Translations under genes and position numbers: made by a program
Shown here: positions 47,304 to 54,820 of the stretch, in pieces
How positions within the stretch are numbered: position 1 is the stretch's first letter
How the letters are laid out: each line of letters starts with the position of its first letter
The notes under the pieces: generated by a model
Told to the model about the DNA's origin: nothing
Seen by the model: the letters and a program-made list of their open reading frames with translations, nothing else
Databases searched by the model: none
Assembly (NCBI RefSeq): GCF_025515305.1
Contig: NZ_JAOPHT010000002.1
Coordinates: 310,001 to 374,000, forward strand
DNA length: 64,000 nt
Direction: 5' to 3'
Origin: Roseicyclus sediminis
GTDB taxonomy: Bacteria; Pseudomonadota; Alphaproteobacteria; Rhodobacterales; Rhodobacteraceae

Positions 47304-48089
47304 CTAGCGGCCCTTCCAGACCGGATCGCGCTTCTCGGCGAAGGCGCGCGCGCCCTCCAGCTGATCCTCCGAGCGGTAGAGCCGCTCCACGGTCTCGAAC
47401 TGGCTTCTCGTGATCCGGTTCAGGGCGTCCTGGAACTTCATGTCCTCCGCCTCGCGCACGATCTCCTTGATCGCGGCGAAGACGAGCGGCGGCCCGGCGG
47501 CGAGATCGTCCGCCATCTTCCGCGCGGCCTCCATCAATTCGCCCGCCGGAAGAACCCGGTTCACGAGGCCCCAGCGCGCCGCCTCCTCGGCGTCGAACCA
47601 GCGCCCGGTGAACAGAAGCTCCATGGCGATATGGTAGGGAATGCGCTTGGGCAGCTTGATCGAGGCGGCATCGGCCACCGTACCCGAACGGATCTCGGGC
47701 AAGGCGAAGGTCGCGTGATCGGCGGCGAGGATGATGTCCGCCGAGAGCGCGAGTTCCAGCCCCCCGCCGCAGGCGATGCCGTTGACCGCCGCGATGACCG
47801 GCTTGTTCAGGCCGCGCAACTCCTGCAGCCCGCCAAAGCCGCCCTTGCCGTAGTCGCCGTCGACCGCCTCGCCCCCCGCCGCGGCCTTGAGGTCCCAGCC
47901 CGGGCAGAAGAACTTCCCGCCCGCGGCGGTCAGGATCGCGACCCGCAGCTCGGGATCGTCGCGGAACACGGTGAAGACATCGCCCATGATCCGGCTCGTG
48001 GCGAAGTCGATGGCGTTGGCACTGGGCCGGTCCAGCGTCACCTCGAGCACGGCGCCGCGGCGGTCCGTCCGGATCGGTGTATCGGTCAT
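47304..48089 (-). CDS. Enoyl-CoA hydratase family protein, CaiD (carnitinyl-CoA dehydratase)-like
   Basis: A 261-residue crotonase-fold enzyme. The oxyanion-hole blocks are PGWDLKAAAGGE and NGIACGGGLELALSAD (Glu in the GGGLELAL helix), then ALPEIRSGTVADAAS. The GWDLKAAA...GGFGGL...LNKPVIAAVNG pattern is closest to CaiD. Its ATG overlaps the stop of the acyl-CoA synthetase gene (ATGA). With the acyl-CoA dehydrogenase and ligase upstream it forms a three-step CoA-ester operon; carnitine or another beta-hydroxy acid could be the substrate. Confidence 0.88.
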   Translation of the reverse strand: MTDTPIRTDRRGAVLEVTLDRPSANAIDFATSRIMGDVFTVFRDDPELRVAILTAAGGKFFCPGWDLKAAAGGEAVDGDYGKGGFGGLQELRGLNKPVIAAVNGIACGGGLELALSADIILAADHATFALPEIRSGTVADAASIKLPKRIPYHIAMELLFTGRWFDAEEAARWGLVNRVLPAGELMEAARKMADDLAAGPPLVFAAIKEIVREAEDMKFQDALNRITRSQFETVERLYRSEDQLEGARAFAEKRDPVWKGR

Positions 48090-50125
48090 CTCGGTTCTCC
48101 CAGTCTGATGAGCGCGTCCACCGCGACGGCACCCTCGGCCGTGACGATCAACGGGTTGACCTCCAACTCCACGAGCGTGTCGGCGTGGGTCAGGGCGTAG
48201 TCCTGCACGGCGGCGATCGCCGCGAGAAGTGCCGCGCGGTCGATTGCCGGCCGGCCGCGATACCCCGAAAGTAGCGGCGCGATGCGCAGCCGGTCCAGCG
48301 CCACGTCGATCTCGGCCGCGGTTGCGGGCAGAAGCAGGGAGACGGTGTCGGCGAGTATCTCGGCCAGCACACCCCCCGCGCCGAGGGTCAGCACGAAGCC
48401 ATGGGCCGGATCGCGGATCACGCCCACCAGAAGCTCGGCAACAGTGCCCGAGACCATGTCCTCCACCAGGTAGCGGTCGGACGCCATGCGCAGCGCCGCG
48501 GCCTCAACCTCGGTGGCCGAGGCGAGACCGACCGCGACGGCGCCCGCCTCCGTCTTGTGCGCAAGACCCAGGGCTTTCAGGACGACCGGGAAGCCGAGTT
48601 CGGCGGCGGCCCCTGCAGCCTCCCGAGGGGAGGACGCCATGCGGGAGCGCGGCACCGGCACGCCATGGCGCGAAAGCGCCTCCTTGGCCTCCGCCTCGTT
48701 AAGAAGGCGCGGCGCCTCGGGCTCCGCCCCCGGAACGGTGATGTCCGTGCCTCCGGTCATGGACCCGAGCCGAGCCGCGGCCTCCAGCGCGGCCAGCCCC
48801 TCGGCAAAACCGCACAGCGGCACGATCCCGCGCGTCAGCATCGCCTGCGCGGTGGCCTCGGGAATGGTTTCGGTCAGACTCGACAGGATCGCCATGGGTC
48901 GCCCCGCGGCCTTCACCGCATCCTCGGCCGCGTCGATCACGATTTCCCAGGCGCCCGCGTCGCAGCGATCGGGCCGTGGGAAGTCGAGGATCGCGACACC
49001 CATGGCCATGTCGGGCGCCAGCATGGCGGTGAAGGTCCGCGCCAGCGCCTCGCGGTCACCCCAGATATAGGTATGGTAATCCAAAGGGTTGGCGAGGGCG
49101 ACCTTGGGACCCAACGCGGCGCGGAGGGCCGTGCGCTGCGCCTGGGAAAGCGGCGGACATTCCAGCGCGCGGGCCGCGACCATGTCCGAGATCAGACCGG
49201 CCTCGCCGCCCGAACTCGACAGGACCCCGATCCGCGCCGACGGCAGCGGGCCCACGGCGTGGAGCAGTTTCAGCGTCTCCAGCAATTCCGCCGGGCTGCG
49301 CACGCGCGCCATGCCCAGCCGGTCGAAAAGCGCGGATGCCCCTGCGTCGCTTCCCGCAAGCGAACCGGTGTGCGACATGGCCGCCGCGCGCGCCGCTTCC
49401 GAGGCGCCGGACTTCAGCACCGCGACCGGCTTGCCGAGCGTCCGGGCGCGGCCCGCCATGGCGGCGAAGCGGGCCAGATCGCCGACCCCCTCCACATGGA
49501 GGCCGAGCGCCGTGACACGCGGATCCTCCAGCAGCGCCTCCGCGATCTCCGCCATCCCCGTCTGCGCCTGATTGCCGACCGTCACCACGTAGGCCAGCGG
49601 CAGACCGCGCGATTGCATCGTAAGGTTCAGAGCGAGGTTCGAGGATTGCGTGACGATGGCGACGCCTTCGGTCACACGCTCGGCCCCGTGCTGGTCGGGC
49701 CAGAGCGCGGCACCGTCGAGGAAGTTCAGAAACCCGTAGCAGTTGGGCCCGAGAATGCGCATGGCGCCCGCCGCCTCGACAAGGGCAGCCTCCAGCTCGT
49801 GGCCGTCGCCGGTTTCCGCCACCGACTCGCGAAATCCCGACGCGAAACAGACGGCGCCCCCGCTTCCCCGGGCCGCGAGGGCGCGCAGCGCCTCGATGCT
49901 GGTGTTGCGGTTGACGCCGATGAAGGTCGCGTCGGGCGCCTCGGGCAAGGCCTCGATGGAGGCGAAAGCCGGGACACCGCCGATCTCGGCGCGGGTCGGA
50001 TGAACCGGCCAGACCGGCCCCGCGAACCCGATCCGGCGGCATCCCTCGACCACGGCCGCGCACCAGGTTCCACCGCCGATCACGGCGATGGAGCGCGGTC
50101 TCAGAAGACGCGAAAGCCCGTCCAA
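48086..50125 (-). CDS. ADP-forming acyl-CoA synthetase (acetate-CoA ligase family)
   Basis: A 679-residue fused acyl-CoA synthetase (NDP-forming). Residues 1-130 are a CoA-binding domain (LLRPRSIAVIGGGTWCAAVVEG), 140-440 the succinyl-CoA-ligase-like part with the phospho-His in MSHTGSLAGSD, and 470-679 an ATP-grasp domain (FPVVLKALGLAHKTEAGAVAVGL, then LEVNPLIV). It activates an organic acid to its CoA ester. The start is probably TTG at 50125, since an earlier start would run far into the dehydrogenase gene, which stops at 50130. It overlaps the CaiD-like gene by 4 bases. Confidence 0.88.
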   Translation of the reverse strand: MDGLSRLLRPRSIAVIGGGTWCAAVVEGCRRIGFAGPVWPVHPTRAEIGGVPAFASIEALPEAPDATFIGVNRNTSIEALRALAARGSGGAVCFASGFRESVAETGDGHELEAALVEAAGAMRILGPNCYGFLNFLDGAALWPDQHGAERVTEGVAIVTQSSNLALNLTMQSRGLPLAYVVTVGNQAQTGMAEIAEALLEDPRVTALGLHVEGVGDLARFAAMAGRARTLGKPVAVLKSGASEAARAAAMSHTGSLAGSDAGASALFDRLGMARVRSPAELLETLKLLHAVGPLPSARIGVLSSSGGEAGLISDMVAARALECPPLSQAQRTALRAALGPKVALANPLDYHTYIWGDREALARTFTAMLAPDMAMGVAILDFPRPDRCDAGAWEIVIDAAEDAVKAAGRPMAILSSLTETIPEATAQAMLTRGIVPLCGFAEGLAALEAAARLGSMTGGTDITVPGAEPEAPRLLNEAEAKEALSRHGVPVPRSRMASSPREAAGAAAELGFPVVLKALGLAHKTEAGAVAVGLASATEVEAAALRMASDRYLVEDMVSGTVAELLVGVIRDPAHGFVLTLGAGGVLAEILADTVSLLLPATAAEIDVALDRLRIAPLLSGYRGRPAIDRAALLAAIAAVQDYALTHADTLVELEVNPLIVTAEGAVAVDALIRLGEPR

Positions 50126-50129
50126 GGCG

Positions 50130-51290
50130 TCAGGACCCCAGTGGGCGGAACAACTCCCGCCCGATGATGTGGCGCTGGATCTCGGAGGTTCCGTCCCAGA
50201 TCCGTTCGACCCGCGCATCGCGCCAGAACCGTTCGATCGGAAGATCGTCCATCAGACCCATTCCGCCGTGGATCTGCAGCGTCGTGTCGGTGACCCGCGC
50301 CAGCATCTCGGAGGCATAGAGCTTGGCGCTCGCGATCTCGCGGTTGGCGGGCAGGCCCTCGTCCAGCCGCCAGGCGGCGGCCAGCGTCAGCCAGTCGGCG
50401 GCGTCGATTTCCGTGATCATGTCCGCGACCTGGAAGCTCACGCCCTGGAACCGCGCGATGGGCTGGCCGAATTGCCGGCGCTCGGCGGCATGGGTGACCG
50501 CCATGTCGAAACAGCGCCGCGCCCGCCCGACCGAGAAGGCCGCCACCGTCAGGCGCGTGGCATATAGCCAAGTGTTCATCACCTCGAAACCGCCGTCGAC
50601 CTCGCCCAGGACCTGCGCGTCGGACAGGCGGCAATCGTCGAATTCGAGGATGCAGTTCTTGTACCCCTTGTGGCTGACCGAACGGTATCCGTCGCGCACC
50701 GTGAAGCCCGGATGCCCGCGATCCACCAGGAAACAGGTGATCCGTTTTTTCGGCCCCTGGGCCGTGTCGTCGACGCCGGTCGCCACGAAGACGATGAAGA
50801 AATCCGCATGGTCCGCGCCCGAGATGAAGTGCTTCGTCCCGTTCACCACCCAATCGCCGCCCTGCCGCGCCGCCGTGCATTTCATGCCGCGCACGTCACT
50901 GCCCGCGTCGGGCTCGGTCATGGCGAGAGCGTCCATGCGCTCGCCCCGCACGGCCGGCAGGAGATAACGCTCGCGCTGCTCGCCCTCGCAGGCCATCAGG
51001 ATGTTCTGCGGTCGCCCGAAGAAATGCGTCAGCGCCATGGAGCCACGCCCAAGCTCGCGCTCGACCAGCGTGAAGTCGAGATGGCCAAGGCCCCCGCCAC
51101 CGACCTCCTCGGGGAAGTTGCAGGCGTAAAAGCCCATCTCGATGACCTTGCGCTTGATCTCCTGCGCAAGCTCGGCCGGCACCTCGCCGCTGCGCTCGAC
51201 CTCGGCCTCATGGGGATAGATCTCGGTCTCGACGAAACCGCGAACGGTGGAGACGATCATCTCCTGCTCGGAACTGAGACCGAAATGCAT
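50130..51290 (-). CDS. Acyl-CoA dehydrogenase (CaiA-like group)
   Basis: A 386-residue FAD-dependent acyl-CoA dehydrogenase: FPEEVGGGGLGHLDFTLVERELG, DALAMTEPDAGSDVRGMKC (substrate/FAD signature) and RRQFGQPIARFQGVSFQVADM, LQIHGGMGLMDDLPIERFWRD at the C-terminal. In the motif that is usually YEGTS in MCAD-type enzymes this protein has WDGTS (D366), so the catalytic base may be Asp or may sit elsewhere. It is the first gene of the operon leading into the ADP-forming synthetase and CaiD-like genes. The ATG at 51290 gives a family-sized start (MHFGLSSEQEM). Confidence 0.9.
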   Translation of the reverse strand: MHFGLSSEQEMIVSTVRGFVETEIYPHEAEVERSGEVPAELAQEIKRKVIEMGFYACNFPEEVGGGGLGHLDFTLVERELGRGSMALTHFFGRPQNILMACEGEQRERYLLPAVRGERMDALAMTEPDAGSDVRGMKCTAARQGGDWVVNGTKHFISGADHADFFIVFVATGVDDTAQGPKKRITCFLVDRGHPGFTVRDGYRSVSHKGYKNCILEFDDCRLSDAQVLGEVDGGFEVMNTWLYATRLTVAAFSVGRARRCFDMAVTHAAERRQFGQPIARFQGVSFQVADMITEIDAADWLTLAAAWRLDEGLPANREIASAKLYASEMLARVTDTTLQIHGGMGLMDDLPIERFWRDARVERIWDGTSEIQRHIIGRELFRPLGS

Positions 51291-51486
51291 GCCGCCCCCC
51301 TTTGGTTGTCCGCCGCACCGGCCCCGGCGCGTCCCGCAATGCCGGGTCGATCCCGAGGGGCCGGTCCCGACCATGGGTGATACTCCCGCCGGTTGAAACC
51401 GTCGAGACTGGAGTGATCCGGGAACGGGTTTTTCGTGCGACGGACGCTTGCCGCATCGGACGCGGCCGGCAGGCCCTGGCGCCGAG

Positions 51487-52860
51487 CTACACCAGCGACA
51501 TCGCCTCGGTGCCCTCGAGGATGTCGGCCAACGTGCTCAGCGCCGTGTCGAGAGCGGCGATATCCGGCGCCCCGCCAAGGCAGATGCGGATGCCGTTGCC
51601 CATCGTGTCGAGCGGCTGCAGCGGCGTGGGCGTGGCCACGGTGATGCCCGCCTGCGCGGCCTGCGTCATCAGGCCGACCGGTGCCCGCCCCGGCGGCAGC
51701 CGCATCCAGACATGGAAGGCGGGCACGTCCGACATCGGGTCCAGCGCCGGACCGAGCCGCGCGCGCGCCACCTCCGTGCGTTCGGCGGCCGCGGTGCGCT
51801 TGGCCCGGACCTGCCGGGCCATCAGGCCGTTCTCGATCATCCGAGTGGTGACCTCGGCCATGATCGGGTTGGCCATCCATCCGGTCGAGCGGATGGCGTT
51901 GATGATACGGTCCCGCATGCCGGCGGGCGCCACCATCGCGCCCACCCGCAGGCTCGGCGAGAGGCACTTGGCGAAACTGACGACATAGACGCTGCGCTCG
52001 GGCAGGAAGGCCGAGAGCGGCATGACCCCGTCGGGAGGCAGGAAACCGTAGGCGTCGTCCTCCACGATCCAGCCGTCATGGCGCGCGACGATCTCGGCGA
52101 TCTCGGCCCGCCGTTCGGGCGGCATCAGCGAACCGGTCGCCGCCTGAAGCGTGGGCGTGCAGTAGAGCACGGCGGGACCGCTGGCCCGGAAAGCGGCGTC
52201 CAGGCGCTCGGGGATCAGCCCGTGGCGATCCATGTGAACCCCCCGCAGGTCGTACCCCTCCATGAGGGCGAGCGACATGATCCCGGAATAGGGCAGGTTC
52301 TCGGTCAGGACCGGCGCGCCCGAGCGCGCCAGAAGGCGCAGCGCGATCGCGATGGCATGCTGGGCGCCGTGGGTCACGTGCAGGCGATCGGGCGCGGCCT
52401 CCATCCCGAGGGTCGATACCCAACCGGCCATGGCGGTGCGGTGCGCCTCCAGTCCCTGGTGCGGCAGGTAGCCCATCAGGCCGTGGAGCGCGTCGTCGCC
52501 GATGAGTTCCCCCATCGTGCGCGCGAAATCCTCCGCCTCCCCGGTTGCGGGCGGCGCGTTCAGCGCGAGGTTCACGCCCCGCTGCGCCCATGCCGCCTCG
52601 GTCACGCCCAGTTGCGGCGTCTTGCCCGTGACGAAGGTGCCGCGCCCGACCTCGCCCGAGATCAGCCCCCGGGCCTCGGCGAGCGCGTAGGCGCGCGAAA
52701 CGGTGCCGATGCTGAGCCCCAGACGGCTGGCCATCTCCCTGTGGGTCGGCAGCCGCTGACCCACGGCCACCTTGCCCGTCGCGATGTCGTGTTCGAGCGC
52801 AGCGACGATCTGGAGGTATCGTGGTCCGTCATCGTTATCCAGCCGGGGCATCCAAGTCAT
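51487..52860 (-). CDS. MocR-type transcriptional regulator (GntR DNA-binding plus aminotransferase fold)
   Basis: A 457-residue regulator. Residues 1-75 are a GntR winged helix (YLQIVAALEHDIATGKVAVGQRLPTHREMASRLGLSIGTVSRAYALAEARGLI). Residues about 100-457 are a class I aminotransferase fold with HVTHGAQHAI, ENLPYSGI, VEDDAYGFL and the PLP lysine in VSFAKCLSPSLRVG. It probably senses an amino compound through PLP. The start at 52860 (MTWMPRLDN) gives the usual short N-terminus. It is upstream of the acyl-CoA dehydrogenase operon on the same strand and divergent from the CoxMSL operon, so either could be its target. Confidence 0.92.
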   Translation of the reverse strand: MTWMPRLDNDDGPRYLQIVAALEHDIATGKVAVGQRLPTHREMASRLGLSIGTVSRAYALAEARGLISGEVGRGTFVTGKTPQLGVTEAAWAQRGVNLALNAPPATGEAEDFARTMGELIGDDALHGLMGYLPHQGLEAHRTAMAGWVSTLGMEAAPDRLHVTHGAQHAIAIALRLLARSGAPVLTENLPYSGIMSLALMEGYDLRGVHMDRHGLIPERLDAAFRASGPAVLYCTPTLQAATGSLMPPERRAEIAEIVARHDGWIVEDDAYGFLPPDGVMPLSAFLPERSVYVVSFAKCLSPSLRVGAMVAPAGMRDRIINAIRSTGWMANPIMAEVTTRMIENGLMARQVRAKRTAAAERTEVARARLGPALDPMSDVPAFHVWMRLPPGRAPVGLMTQAAQAGITVATPTPLQPLDTMGNGIRICLGGAPDIAALDTALSTLADILEGTEAMSLV

Positions 52861-53099
52861 CTCCGCGCCCTTTCGTTCAGACACGTGTAAGACAATCGGG
52901 AAATTGTCGCAATACCTGACACCCCAACAGGGGCCGCGAATGTTCAGGATCCTGAGCAATCAGGATCGTCCGCGCAATATGCAAACGCAAGCATATGATA
53001 ATTAGCCATCTTATTGTGACACCCGGTTGTCTCGATCTTACCGATTGACCGCCGATTGTCGCATAAGATAGGGTGAGTCAAAGCACGTGGGAGGGTGAT
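52861..53099. promoter_or_regulatory. Operator-rich divergent region between the MocR gene and the CoxMSL/UbiD operon
   Basis: These AT-richer 239 bases include GACAAT-N6-ATTGTC (52891-52908), the 12-base palindrome TCAGGATCCTGA (52944-52955) with a direct copy TCAGGATC at 52960-52967, and further ATTGTG and ATTGTC copies at 53013 and 53055. The repeated ATTGTC/GACAAT element is a candidate MocR site controlling both directions. Confidence 0.5.
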
Positions 53100-53420
53100 T
53101 TGATCTACGATTTGCGCGTGTACGAGCATGCCGATGGCTGTGCGGACGCGGTGCGCGAACGGTTTCTGGCCGAGGTCGCGACTCGCTTTCCGGACCATGG
53201 CATCGAGCTGGTCGGCGTCTTCGTCGACGCCGCGACGGACCGACTGACCTACCTGACGCGGTTCGCCGACGAGGCTGCGCGCGCGGCGGCCTGGGCATCC
53301 TTCGGGTCCGATCCCGGCTGGCAGGCCGCGAAGAAGGCCTCGGAGGTCAAAGGCCCGCTCGTCGTCAAACAACAGGTCTCGCTCCTGTCGCCTGCCATGC
53401 CGGGCCTGCCGCTCGCCTGA
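53100..53420 (+). CDS. NIPSNAP-family protein
   Basis: A 106-residue ferredoxin-like alpha/beta-barrel (dimeric) protein: IYDLRVYEHADGCADAVRERFLAEVATRFPDHGIELVGVFVD, a NIPSNAP-type start, followed by WASFGSDPGWQAAKKASE. The start is TTG at 53100, with GGGAGGG eight bases upstream; a GTG at 53073 is less well supported. It opens the catabolic operon 27 bases before the CoxM-like gene. NIPSNAP proteins in catabolic operons are usually of unknown function. Confidence 0.85.
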   Translation: MIYDLRVYEHADGCADAVRERFLAEVATRFPDHGIELVGVFVDAATDRLTYLTRFADEAARAAAWASFGSDPGWQAAKKASEVKGPLVVKQQVSLLSPAMPGLPLA

Positions 53421-53447
53421 GCAAGCCCCGGAAAAAAGGGAACGTCC

Positions 53448-54323
53448 GTGAAGCCAGCCCAGTTCGACTACGCGCGTCCGAAGACGGTCGAGGAGGCCTG
53501 CGGCATCCTTGCGGCCGACATGGACGCCCGGGTGCTTGCCGGTGGCCAGACGCTGGTTCCGATGCTGGCCATGCGGCTTTCGCGTCCGTCGGTCCTTGTG
53601 GACATCACGCGGATCGCGGGCCTGCAGGGCATCGCCTGCAGCGACGACACCGTCGAGATCGGTGCCGTCACCCGGCAGGCCGCGGCGTTGGCCTCGGAGG
53701 TGATCCGGGCCGAGGTGCCGCTCCTGGCGAAGGCGCTGCGCCATGTCGGCCATCCGCCGACGCGCTGCCGGGGAACGGTGGGCGGCTCGGTCGCCCATGG
53801 CGATCCCTCGGCCGAGATCCCGTTGGCCGTGACGGTGCTGGGCGCCGAGATCGTCTTTGTCGGCGAAGACGGTGAAGAGGAGCGCTTTGCGCCCGAGGAT
53901 TTCTTCATCGGCCCGATGCTGACGACGGCGCCGATGGGCGGATTGCTGACGCGGCTCGTCTTTCCGCGAAGGGCGGCCGCACCGACCGGGACCGGCTTCC
54001 GCGAGGTCGCCTCGCGGCGCAGCGACTATGCCTTCGCCTCGGCGGGCGCGCAGGTGGTGTTGAACGCGGACGGAACATGCGCCGAGGCGCGGCTCGGCAT
54101 CGGCAGCGTGGGGGACACACCCGTCGCGGTCGACATTTCCGGCCTTTCCGGAACGCGCCTGACGGCGCAGGACATTCGCGGCGCGGTCGTCGAAGCGCTC
54201 TCGGATCTCGAGACCGTGGACGATCTTCACGCAACGGCGAGCTACCGCAAACGCGCCGCCGTGCGGCTGGCGGAACTGGCCCTGGCCGAGGCCCGCGACG
54301 ACGCATTGGAGCAGGCAGGATGA
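53448..54323 (+). CDS. Molybdenum hydroxylase FAD-binding subunit (CoxM-like)
   Basis: A 291-residue medium subunit of a xanthine-dehydrogenase-family enzyme. The two FAD-binding motifs are VLAGGQTLVPMLAMR (about 30-44) and RCRGTVGGSVAHGDPSAEIP (about 106-125). It receives electrons from the small Fe-S subunit. Its stop overlaps the next ATG (ATGA). It has CODH-type layout but does not by itself show the substrate. Confidence 0.93.
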   Translation: MKPAQFDYARPKTVEEACGILAADMDARVLAGGQTLVPMLAMRLSRPSVLVDITRIAGLQGIACSDDTVEIGAVTRQAAALASEVIRAEVPLLAKALRHVGHPPTRCRGTVGGSVAHGDPSAEIPLAVTVLGAEIVFVGEDGEEERFAPEDFFIGPMLTTAPMGGLLTRLVFPRRAAAPTGTGFREVASRRSDYAFASAGAQVVLNADGTCAEARLGIGSVGDTPVAVDISGLSGTRLTAQDIRGAVVEALSDLETVDDLHATASYRKRAAVRLAELALAEARDDALEQAG

Positions 54324-54820
54324 AGACCGAACTGACCGTCAACGGGCAGACCCGCGTCATCGACGTCGAGCCGCGCACGACCCTTCTGGATGTGCTTCGC
54401 GACGGCCTCGGGCTGACGGCGACCCATGCCGGATGCGAGCACGGGGTCTGCGGCGCTTGCACCGTGCTGGTCGATGGCGAGGCCGTGCGCTCCTGCCTGA
54501 TCCTCGGAGTGCAGGCCGACGGGCTCGACATCCGCACCGTCGAGGGCCTCACCTCTGGCGACGGCGCCCTCGACATCGTGCAGGACGCGTTCTGCGAGAC
54601 CCACGGCCTGCAATGCGGATACTGCACCTCCGGCATGATCCTGGCCGCGCACGCGCTGTTGCGGGTGAACGCCGCTCCCGACGAGGAAGAGATCCGCGAG
54701 GCGATCTCGGGCAACATATGCCGCTGCACCGGCTATCAGCAGATCGTCGAGGCTATCCAGCTGGCCGCCGAACGGATCCGGACATCGAACACGCTCAAGG
54801 CCGGCGAGGTCGTTAAATGA
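54320..54820 (+). CDS. Molybdenum hydroxylase (2Fe-2S) subunit (CoxS-like)
   Basis: A 166-residue small subunit with two [2Fe-2S] clusters. Plant-type ligands are C39, C44, C47 and C59 (AGCEHGVCGACTVL); the second set is C99, C102, C134 and C136 (QCGYCTSGM and ICRCTGYQ). Overlaps both neighbours by 4 bases, giving the order M-S-L. Confidence 0.95.
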   Translation: MKTELTVNGQTRVIDVEPRTTLLDVLRDGLGLTATHAGCEHGVCGACTVLVDGEAVRSCLILGVQADGLDIRTVEGLTSGDGALDIVQDAFCETHGLQCGYCTSGMILAAHALLRVNAAPDEEEIREAISGNICRCTGYQQIVEAIQLAAERIRTSNTLKAGEVVK

